64,000 nucleotides of DNA from Sipunculus nudus (Eukaryota > Annelida > Sipuncula > Golfingiida > Sipunculidae). This document shows, piece after piece, positions 1 through 10,500 of the stretch. Under the pieces are notes generated by a model that saw only the letters and a program-made list of their open reading frames with translations, did no database searches and had not been told where the DNA came from. Both the position numbers and the translations under genes were made by a program. Within the stretch, counting starts at the first letter, position 1, and each line of letters starts with the position of its first letter. Location of the stretch: the NCBI GenBank assembly GCA_026874595.1, contig CM049313.1, forward strand, positions 74,334,659 through 74,398,658, in the 5' to 3' direction.

Positions 1-800
1 ATTTTTAGTCTGTACAAAAGTACTTTTATTTCCCTACTACGACCAAAAGGTGGCGCTTTCAGCGTTATTGGCTGGAGGTTCGTTTCACGTATTATTTAAT
101 CTTGCTTCACCATCCTACAGAATTACCAAATAGAAAAAGTTCAACATATGTTACTTTTTAAGCCGCAGAGCGAGAAAAGTTTTATCACAGGCCATATTTC
201 TGCTCATTACTAGAATGAGTAACCGAGAATATGTGAGACTGCGTCAAGGTCAAGGCCGAATTATCTGTCACCGTTTCTTCATCCGTGATATTCTTGTGAA
301 AATTGAACAAAAGTCGACACCCCTTTCCTGACGCAGCTGTGAAGGTTTTGGTGAGAAATTCCTGCCTTATCCATCATTTCGTTTTTTGTTAACATGCCTT
401 CTGTCTAATGACAAATTATTCCCTTTACATTAGTCTTCACTTTAAAATTTTATTTGACTTATTTTTATTCCACATGCAGTGTGAATATTATAATAATGGA
501 GGCAGATAGTTCCAGGCCAGCTGGGCCTGGGTTTGCCTTGGTGCAAGGCTGATAATTACACACCGGGGGAACCGGGCCATACTGAAAATCTCATTTCAGT
601 TCTGAACCCATAACAAGGCCTGGATGTGTGTAACATATTGTATCAGTAAATTACAACCCAAAATTTTTCAAACCCAGGTCAATTAGTTCAAGTAGAATGA
701 CTGCAGGAACATATGCAGGAATGCATAGGAAGTAAATGTGAAATCATTAGCAGAGATAGTTTTAAAATTTTCAAGGTTCCACAATGTAGCTAGCCGCCGA

Positions 801-839
801 CGGCGACGCAACAGGTTTCAGGTTTCTGTTGCGTCGCCG
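801..839. repeat. GC-rich perfect hairpin
   Basis: CGGCGACGCAACAG (801-814) is the exact reverse complement of 826-839, with an 11-base loop. It is a GC-rich island in AT-rich DNA. Confidence 0.8.
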
Positions 840-1394
840 GCCCACCAAAGGGCTAACTGGGGTTATAGCACGATACCATCTGTTACTCTTAGAAAGAAAA
901 TTAAATAAAATATTTCCTATGGTTTTAGCAAACCAGTGTTCACGTAATGTTGTATGTCGAAAGGCCTGTAATAAAAAATAACCATTCTGGAAAGCATGAA
1001 GCACCTGTAACATCAACAACTGATAGTATTTGTCCAGAGAGAATTGAAGCATTAACAGCCCCTGCCGGTAGAAATCTTGCATTTGGTGGCAGTCCTGTAT
1101 AAGGCTTTAGGCCTGTGTACTATTATGTTCATATTTTAACTTCCTTGGTGCAAAATAGGGCTGCGAAGAGAACAGTAATGTTTTCTAGTGGTCAAATATA
1201 CAATACACATAGATTTACTGAACATTAATCAATGGATATATGTTAAATCTCACAGTTGTGTATGGAGTGTTATAATCACAGTTTACTGCAGGTGCAATCT
1301 ATGGACTCCACAATGCGTCAGTCACTGAAAAAAAGCAATTGAGGAGTTCATTCTTATGGGCTACAATGTAGCCTGCATTCTGCAGGTAGTGTCT

Positions 1395-1417
1395 ATCCGC
1401 ACAACGGTTGTGCGGAT
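1395..1417. repeat. Short perfect hairpin
   Basis: ATCCGCACAA (1395-1404), loop CGG, then TTGTGCGGAT (1408-1417): a 10-bp perfect stem. Role unknown. Confidence 0.7.
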
Positions 1418-2127
1418 TCACTTTCTTAGCTCTCTGTCGTGCGGACAGCCCTGTGTTCTGAAATATATCATTCACTAAATATATTTTCATTTTTTATTAT
1501 ATAATTACTTCAAATGACAGAGAAATTATAATTGTTTGGAAATTATTACAAAACAAAACTCATGAACATAAATAAAAATACCACCAGATTGGTAAAGAAA
1601 CCTGCAATGATAGCTGGCCAAGGAACATTCGTGTATTTGGTCAGGCCCAGGCTTTTCCAGTTTTATGCACTGATTGTGTCTAACTTGTAAGTATTAAGTT
1701 TACATAAATCACCCAACATCTACAACTTTTAAATAGTTCTGTTGTGCTGATTTGGCCTGGCAGCAGAGATAAAACACTCCGCTCTCTCAACTGGTGAAGC
1801 AGATTCCATCCCTGTTGCAGCTTTTTTTTTTGCAGAATCCCCAACTGTGATAAGATTGCAGTCGTGGCCTTGACCTGTACACTGAGCCTGTGTAATGGTG
1901 AAATTGTAGACAGCACCAAAATACTCTATAAAGTGCTTAATATACACATCAAAATACATCCTAATGTGTCTTTGGCAGTAAATGAGTCTTTCTTGCAACA
2001 TTAACACATTCTTACCTTTATATTTTAATGAAACATCCCTTAAGATCCTTGTTAGCCAGCCGTTATTTAAACATACCAAACTTTATCAACTTCTGAGCAG
2101 ACGTTGATGGACTGGTACCCAACACAG

Positions 2128-2618
2128 GGGTCCTACTAAATACTGGAATAACCCAAAATATCCCGGAATAGTGCAGAATGACAGAATTAATGCATAATTT
2201 CTTCCAATATTTCACAGACAACAAGATAAGTAATGACATGTTGGTTATGTTATTAGGGGTTGTGACATAGGAAACTTTTTCAAGCTTTATTCCAATTATT
2301 TTTTACAATTGATAAAATGGAAAACAAGGCCCTGTTACCATTTACATTGGGAATTAGACCATGATATATTTGACCATTTCTGGAATAGGAAAATTCTGCA
2401 ACACACCATGCCTGGGTTTCAGGTGACTGATTGCGATTGTGACCTCTCATTCATTTTTTTCATTTTCTATTAGAAAATTATTCTGTATAAACTCTTATTG
2501 CTTGACATTCTTATTATTTTGTTAGTGTACGGAATATATTACGATTATGAGGGGAAATAAAGCAGTATTTTGGGGTAGTCTTGGATATTTTTGGGTATTC
2601 CAGTATTTAGTAGGACTG
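2128..2618. mobile_element. MITE with about 36-bp TIRs and 9-bp target-site duplication
   Basis: Inverted ends share TCCTACTAAATACTGGAATA, followed by (A)CCCAAAATATCC on both sides with small differences. The direct repeat CCAACACAG flanks it at 2119-2127 and 2619-2627. It is 491 bp with no coding frame. A 9-bp duplication suggests Mutator-like mobilisation; if the ends are shifted to CAGGGG/CAG, a hAT-type origin is possible. Confidence 0.75.
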
Positions 2619-3239
2619 CCAACACAGTACCTTATAAACACCCACTTTTCACAGTTCTAACAGCAATAATATTTGAGCGGAGTCCCAGTCTAAATCCTGT
2701 TGCAATGCACTGTGTGATAGTTCATACAATTAAAGCGACTTTTTAACTATGTTAGAAAAAGGTCTCTTGCACAATTATTGATGTGTTACGCAATTGAGCA
2801 TTAAATTGGTGCTACAACCTTTCCAAAATTTTATACATTACCCAAAGGCAACAAACATGTAATTATTTTATGGTGACACCAGGTAAAAGGTCACTTATAC
2901 AATTTCAAAGGGTCCCCCTATTTGGAACCATACACAGTTTTTAACTGTAGAACCCAACTCAAGACATGATGGAGAGGAGCAGAGCAAATCGGAATAAAGA
3001 GACAAGTTGCAGCTTTGAGTACAGTATATGAGTGGGTTGTGGTTGGCTGTAAAAAATCCATGTTGAAGTTTATATCGAAAAAATGAACCCCCAAATAATC
3101 CCTATATTTTGGAGGCAAATGAATATTAAATCATTAAACATATGGGTACAATGTTAAATTAAAAATTATAATAATGAATGGTCATTTTCTTGTAATAATA
3201 TTGATCTGTCCGAAACCTCCTCCCTTGCAAAAAGGCCTG

Positions 3240-3300
3240 TCTGAAATGTCCTAGTTAGGAATATCCTAGTCTGGAATATCCCAGTCAGGAAAGTCCTGAA
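3240..3300. repeat. Short minisatellite (about 15-16 bp unit, 4 units)
   Basis: Degenerate units of the form GAATATCCTAGTCTG, GAATATCCCAGTCAG and relatives in a row. Confidence 0.6.
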
Positions 3301-3859
3301 AGGGCTGGCAAATGAATAAAAGGACTGCCTTTAGTAAATGTAATAAATGAACGAAGTATAAATGATAAGTTTTACAAAGTTATCAATTCAGAAATATTAA
3401 ACTTTCATAAAATGTCTATATTTCAAATCAAGTTTTGAGCTTCTGAGTAATGGTTTTAAGTCCAAATCTCTTGGAGCACCACACTTTTAAAGTAAAAAGG
3501 TTTGATATCTTGACGGAGAGGGAAAATCTTACAATCAATTTTATAGATTAACTTCATGACAAAGGTACATACAAAATTAGAAGTAACAATACATATGTTC
3601 ATGGCAAAAGTCACACTGAGGATGTTTTGAGCACCTGCATGTATTGGATGAGCTGGGACTTTTTTTTTGTAAAATTGGACGTTCTGCTTTTGTTTGGCTT
3701 ATGTTGAGAGTTCAATGATATAATATGTATTTTCTTTACTTCTACATTTATCCTACACCAATGTTCTTTATACCTAGTAGACAACAGGTATCTACATTAG
3801 GCACAAAAGCAACACTGTCCATATCCTTTTCTCTGTACTCTTTATATCTTATTATGCCA

Positions 3860-4110
3860 CAATGAACTTCTTGTGTAGAGGCTGGAGATCCAGCATGCTA
3901 CTAGCTCAAGTTCACTCACATTCAGAGGGTGCAGGGTTGAAATCTTTGTATTTACCCCTGCCTAGTTGAGGTTTAGGTAATAGCCCTTACAGGGATGACA
4001 GCTCAGTATGTTACTAGACCAAACCTGATGTCCATATCCAGTATCTTACCTGTAATTCATATCACTGTGAATTGTGTGCCTAAATACAGGTACAAGTACC
4101 TGGCCCCAAT
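3860..4110. repeat. Copy 1 of a locally duplicated segment
   Basis: Blocks AATGAACTT...AGAGGCT and GAATTGTGTGCCTAAATACA followed by GGTACAAGTACCTGGCCCCA recur near 4790-4945. A TAGCTCAAG / GGTTGAAATC pair about 35 bp apart near 3900-3940 is weakly like tRNA-type A and B boxes of a SINE head. Confidence 0.5.
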
Positions 4111-4228
4111 CCTGTTCAGTGTACATGTATACTAGCCAACTTCAGTCATTGTTCATGTAGGCAACCCCCTGTATCCATCCTTTGTTGGTTGCTGTATACT
4201 TGCGCTGATAACACTCACCCAGGGGCGA

Positions 4229-4785
4229 GGTCACATCAATCCGGTACTTATGGAGCTACATAGGCTGCCGGTGGAGTACAGACCTTGTTTTAAAATACTG
4301 TTGCTTACCTACAAAGCCCTCCATGGCTTGGCACCTTCATACCTCGCTGATATGATTACTTAGTATTGCCTGGTGCATGCACTGAGGTTGGCCAATAAAT
4401 CTCTCCTTGAGGTGCCGAGGGCCCGGACTCAGTACAGAAAGAGATCATTTAGATACTCCTCCGCTATCCTCTGGAATAATCTTCCTCAACATATCAAGGA
4501 TGCCTCAAGTGTTCTGTGTTTCAAAAGACTACTGAAAACACACCTTTTCCAGTTGGCATATTACTAGCCGTCATCATCCACTTTGTTTGGATTCTTGATT
4601 ATTTAGTTTTCTGCATATCTATTTTTTAGTCATTTTAATTATATTATATGTCACTCAAATTTCATTTTTAATCATCTTAATGTATATTACTGTGTACAGT
4701 GCCTTAGAGCTATTGTATTTTAGTACAGTGAATTTGGCACTTTAATATACTAAAATAATAAATAATAAAATAATAATATAAAACT
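4229..4785 (+). pseudogene. LINE reverse-transcriptase C-terminus, decayed, with A-rich tail
   Basis: One frame reads GHINPVLMELHRLPVEYRPC, FKILLLTYKALHGLAPSYLA then DMIT, an in-frame TAG at 4361-4363, and continues ALRLANKSLLEVPRARTQYR, SFRYSSAILWNNLPQHIKDA to KTHLFQLAYY and a stop at 4565-4567. This LHWLPV..YK.LLLTYKALHG / LWN.LP / FK..LKT.LF pattern is the C-terminal end of many non-LTR retrotransposon polymerases (probably the CR1/L2 side; clade not certain). It is 5'-truncated and ends in an A/T-rich tail (about 4745-4785), as expected for target-primed insertion. Not functional. Confidence 0.8.
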
Positions 4786-4789
4786 GCAA

Positions 4790-4950
4790 TGAACTTTCTG
4801 TTTAGAGGCTTGAGGTTGACCAGCTTGCTAGCCAGGTAGCTAGCTACAAAGGCAGCATGGATGAATGCTTTGAATTTAGTCAGGTACAGGTACTCTGAAT
4901 TGTGTACCTAGGCACAGGTACAAGTACCTGGCCCCAACCCTGTTTGCCTG
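4790..4950. repeat. Copy 2 of the duplicated segment
   Basis: It shares AATGAACTTTCTG, a CTGAATTGTGTACCTAGGCA block and GGTACAAGTACCTGGCCCCA with copy 1. The two copies bracket the LINE fragment at 4229-4785. Confidence 0.5.
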
Positions 4951-6454
4951 AATACAAAAGTTTCTTGGTGAAACCAGAGCAATTATTGAGCAGGTGGCTT
5001 CAGGAAAAATGTATGTTTGACAGAAATGGTTTTCATGCTGAAGAGGGCAATATAATTGATGGGGATATAGTTAAAATGAGTGGTGATAAACTGATATGTA
5101 AACCTAATATGGTTACTGTAAGAAGACTGGGTTACTGAAGGCTCTATAGTGCATATGCAAAAATCTGCAATCAAGGAAGGAGTGGGATCCCAGTCTGAAT
5201 CTTGTCATATCCTGTTAAATTCCCTGCAATAAAGGAAGGAAGATTCACTGATCAGTTGGGCCAATTTTGTCCAAAACCTGCATGAGTACAGGGAATATTT
5301 TGAGATGATGAACAAAAACTTAGATTAATAACACCTTGACTATAAAAGATCACTGTGCTTAAAATTGTGGTATCTCTAAAAGGCCCATAACACACTAGGA
5401 TGCACTAAAAAGAAAGAAAAGGAAGCCAGGGAAGAAACTGTTGACATTTTCTACAAATTCTTATTAAAAAATATACACACATTGAACACTAACAGAAAAT
5501 CACACTATAATGTATCACAGTTGTTTATTATTTACAATTTGTTATTCATTATTTAAACACTGAATCAGACTGAAATTTTATTGAATTTAAATAATTAAAT
5601 AAATAAATCTGACACTAGGAGAACAGTTATACTGTCACTATGTCTGTGACTGAGACAGATCAGTTCCATCAGTTTTTTAATGATCAGTGTTTTGGATTCA
5701 TGCCCAAAACATCTACTCCCACAATATCTACTGCACGTTTGTTTTGTGGTAGTTACCCAATATCTCTGTTCATTGATTTGGGTTTTGTGACAAAATGTCT
5801 GATGAATATGATCTACTAGTAATAGGGTGATTTTCAGTTGTTTCCACATTCCTTAAATTCTTAGGTATAAAAGACAAACATATAATTATTAAACAACCAG
5901 TTATTACCAAAAATTAATTAATTAAGCTACCTTCAACCTAAAAGGTTGATAATGATCCATAGCTGAATGGATTTCCACATGTTAAAGAAGTTAATAGTCT
6001 TTGATCCTTAAACTTGATCTTTAAGAATAAAAATGATAAGTAATAGATTAGTAATAGAAGCCTTAAAACATTTTGGGATTCCCCTGATTTCCTAAAGTAG
6101 ATGTTTTGGAAAAAAAGGAGTGTAGATATTTTTTGGAGGCCCCAGTGTTTTGTATCAACAGATTAGATTTGCTCATTACTGGACAAATAAATAAGCATTA
6201 TTCTAAACAGTCAGTGAATTCTCAAAAGTGTATTCTTCTGCTAAACCAAATAAGATTGAAGTGATTATTCAATTTAATTCTAAGTTTAATTTCTCAGCTT
6301 AAGGCTAGCCCTACTGTACAAAACACCCCTGGAGTGTATATACTCTAATTTAGGTGACCATTAATAATCAAATAATGAATGTTCAATCAGTACAAGCCAC
6401 ATTCCACCCCTTGGATGGTGTTCATCTTGATTGTCACACTAAAAGAAGAAGAAG

Positions 6455-6856
6455 AAGAAATTTATTGTAGAAAAAGCTGGAGATCTTAATGCCAGAACTG
6501 GGAATATACAAGATTATATAAATCCATGTAAGGCAGATTCAGATATGATAAATGATCTTATTACAATTGAAAAAGATTCCATAAAAGAGCGTTGTTCTAA
6601 AGACAAAATAGTCAATAAATATGGAAGAATGTTACTTGATTTTTGCATAAGTAATAATCTCTGTATATTAAATGGTAGAACCATAAATGATACTGAAGGT
6701 CAGTTCACATGTGTATCCTATAATGGTGCTAGCATTGTTGATTATATGGTATTATCAGTAGATATTATGCATTGTTTATCTGATTTTGAAATATTAGATT
6801 TTGACTTGTCTGACCATTTTCCAATATATTGTAGGTTCACACTAAAAGACTACCCC
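6455..6856 (+). pseudogene. LINE endonuclease (EEP) domain fragment
   Basis: The frame reads KFIVEKAGDLNARTG, GRMLLDFCISNNLCILNGR, QFTCVSYNGASIVDYMVLS and DFDLSDHFPIYC. GDLNARTG and SDHFP are the catalytic asparagine and histidine motifs of the exonuclease-endonuclease-phosphatase fold used by non-LTR retrotransposons. The 5' third of the domain and all of the reverse transcriptase are missing. It is preceded by a short (GAA)n run (about 6443-6458). It sits about 500 bp before CCDC124 on the same strand. The frame continues with unrelated residues after 6856. Confidence 0.78.
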
Positions 6857-7375
6857 ACTAAGCCCCACAGTCACACCCCAGTTGCTTACTCAGACACCCA
6901 AAGGTGTTGTTTGCACATCCTTTACATTTTAAAGTTTGTAAAAACAATCCTCCTGATTTGTACTGACAAGAAAGGCCAAAATATCTTTTGAAAATGAAAT
7001 GTATGTTGTGAATGTATTTCTTCCCTGAAGAGAAATGGTGGGAAGAAAGTATTTCTTACCTTTCCTTCCTTTACCTCTGTGAAGGTTGTGCCAACCCTGA
7101 CCCAAACAAATCATACCCATAACAAACACTGACAAACAGACATTATAAACCACCTAGAGAGAAAAAGATAAATTTTAACTGATGGATTTATGACAGGTAG
7201 ATTTAAATTTAATTGTAATTCTTGAATACAAGGAGTTTTGACTGATTAGAATACTATATTATTACCTTAAACTTTTGTGTCTTGAGATAATTTCTTGAAT
7301 TTTGGTTGTAGGTGTTGGTGTCCTGGTCTTTAAAAAATTTAACAAGGGCAGGTTTGTTGCATTACCCAGGCCACA

Positions 7376-7534
7376 ATGCCAAAGAAATTCAAGGGAGAGA
7401 ATTCCAAGGCTGTGGAAGCGAGACTTCGTAAAGAGTCCCAGAAAAAGGCAGAGCAAGAGCAACGCCAAAAAGCAGTAGAAGATGAACTCTGGAAAGATGA
7501 CAACAAACATGTGATGAGGAAGCAACAGAGAAAG
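7376..7534 (+). CDS. CCDC124: CCDC124 coding exon 1 (residues 1-53)
   Basis: It starts at ATG in the context CCACAATGCC and ends ...AGAAAG before GTGAAA, phase 0. The N-terminal MPKKFKGEN is diagnostic of the family, which fixes the start. A CCCAG just before the start (about 7365-7369) could be the acceptor of a 5' UTR intron, but this is not provable here. Confidence 0.96.
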
Positions 7535-10500
7535 GTGAAAATACATTGTTCATTTGATTTATTTTAAAATAATTAATACACAGCTAACTTATCCCTGTCA
7601 TTAAATAAGTATACTTTCTTATGAGAAAACTTCACGTAATGATCAGTCTTTTGAAGAAATAGGCCACACTGACCTCTAAAGTATAGTAATATTTAAGCTT
7701 AAGATTAAGAAATATTTTCCTAGGAGAGAGACTCTATTATCATAGTTGAGACAAATAGTTTAGGTATCACAATAAACTTGCCTTTAAATAAAATATTTGT
7801 TATAAATGTTATAAAACATTGCAGTCAGTTATAATTATAAAAAGCAGTAAAGCACACTTGGAATCATAAACCCTGATAGGTATAACATGGTTTACATGAA
7901 AGTCTGGTTGTGCCTTTTTGTCTGTTTTGCTGACTCCTTTGGATCCTAAAAGAAACAAGGATAGCACAGTAGAATTATAAAAAAGTCTTACTTTCTTGTT
8001 GGTCAGGCTTTTCTGCTGACCTCATCAGATTTTAAAGGCTGTTAATATAAGATGGAATTGTCTATCCATTATACCTGACACTTGATAATTTCTTTTAGGA
8101 AGAAAAGGAGAAGAAAAAACAGGAGGCAGCTCAGAGGAAGCAAGAGAACCAGAAATTGTTTGAGGAGGAGCTCACGTCCATCAAGTCTGCAAAACCAGCC
8201 CCATCATCTAAGGTGACACAGGCTCAGATACAGGCTCATCGAGAGAGACAGGCAGCTGCAGGTAAAAGTAGAGAGCACTTGGGGAGTGCACACCTCCACC
8301 AAGACTTATATTTTATCCAGTCTTGCATTATATCCTTAATTTTGACATGCAGCTTTTGACACCTATTTTTTTTTATGAAGTTTGTAAACAAAATGGCAGC
8401 CCCCATGAGAGGTTTCAAAATTTTTGCAAGATCAGGGTTTGGTGAGGGCAAATAGATACAGTAGGAAATTACTCTGAGAAAAATGTCCATATGGGAATCT
8501 ATTTGTGGAGAGACTTTGGGGGCAATTAAAATTATATCTTCCAAGTTTGCTCCTCACGCAGCAGTTGTACACTGCAGTCACCCCATACATCCTTTTATGT
8601 AATCGCTGCTGTTTATGGCAAGGTTTGTAACACCTTTCTGGCACAAGGCCAAGAATCAGACCAATGAGAGCATGTGTCCAGGTGTAATCAGACCAACCAG
8701 AGCAGGTGTTACATGTTAAAAATTTGGGCTAAATGCAAAATGCATCACCACACACTCATTGGTCTGAATACAATTCTTTGCTCTGTTCACACTCTGGTGT
8801 TCTTACCCAGAGAACCTTGCAATAGAAAGCAGCAGTTACATAAAAGGATGTCTGGGACGATAACAGTGTATAACTGTTGTGTGAGGAGCGTACTTCTAAG
8901 CAGAAGCAGGAAGAATGCTTTGGGAATGACCACATCTGGCACACCCTTATCTCCAAATTATTGTAGGGGTACTCTAAATGTAGCTTCTCTATGCTTTGAG
9001 GAAGAAAAGGAGCACTTCATATATGTCTGTAGGACTTTGATATTTAGGAAAGGCATGTTTTGTTTAATCTTGAAATAAAATTTTAGGATCAATTTGCTGG
9101 TTTGGGCAGATTTGTTTTTATATGATAATATAACTCGGGGGGGGGGGGGGGGGGGGAAGTTGCTCATTTAAAAATGTATCAATTGCATTTTTAGCTCAGC
9201 TGACTATAAGTCATCTGAGCTATAGTTGTGATCCATTGTCCGTCGTCTGTTCATCTGTCCATCAGTCCGTCCGTCCATCTGTAGATGTGGCACGTTTTGA
9301 AACCGTAAGACCTAGGAATCCAAAATTGGCATAATGTTGGATGTCCCCAAGATCTCCTACCAAGCCGAAAACTGGGTATTTGCGACTTCGTTTCTTTGAG
9401 AAATTAAGGAAAAACCTCAATTTTTAATTAAAAACCTATTTTCACACTTCAGGACTGCCCAATATCCAAACCACTCATCTGTTTTTCCTCATATTTATCA
9501 TAAATATTCTTCTATATAGTTCCTATGTACGTGTCAGAAATTAGGTCTGTATTTTATAATTTAAAAAAGTTACGGGTCCAAACATATTGCACCTTGTAAA
9601 AAATCATAAAAAACTTTTGGTCAGTTAACACAAAAAATTGTTAAAGCTAGGGACATTTTTTCAGTAATATAGCTTTAACTAATCAAAATTTAATTGTATA
9701 CCCAAAATTAGATCAAAATGTTTTAAATTTTTTAAAATATTAGTAAAAATACTAGCAATTACCCGTGCTACGCACGGTTTTGGGCAAGCATTTAGTTCTG
9801 ATGTCAAATAGTATGTCATAGTTTCATGTCTTGGGTGTACAATGTTACTGTCTCTTTGAATACGACACTTGGTATAAGTGTTCTGTCTCTGACTTAACCT
9901 TGTGTCGGAGTCTGAATGACCTGGACGAATACGTTCTTGTCCGAATGGTGGAATGTCTTCGGACAAATCCGGAGCATATGTATCAGTATGTCAAAAATCA
10001 CAGCAAACTGTAGTGTCAGAGGAGACATGTAAATTCACACAAATCGCGTTACGCTGTTCATATATAGATCCATTATATGCATGGTGTTATGCATAAAACT
10101 CTAATTGAAGCCGAGAGGTTGGCAGGAGAATTTTCGAAGAATTTGATGTGTTAAATAAAATCATTTTTATATGAAAATATATATTATGCTGAACATCGCC
10201 ATTTAAAGTTGCCCTCCGCGCCCGTGAATCCACCAGTAAAGGAACCTGTTATCTTGCATGTTAGTACAGTACAGCGCTGTTACGTGATCTTGATAATTGC
10301 ATTCCGGTTATAACGCACAAAAACTGAGCACTCACATGGTCGGGCAATCCCGCTGCGCAAAAGTTGGTAGCATTATATAATGTGGTACATTTAATGGCTG
10401 TATATATTTTTAAATACCACGCACTCCTTTCTGTTTGAAAGCTGAGCAAATGTTTACCAGTGAGACAGTCACTGCGTTCAGGCAGTGTGTTAAACCCAGA

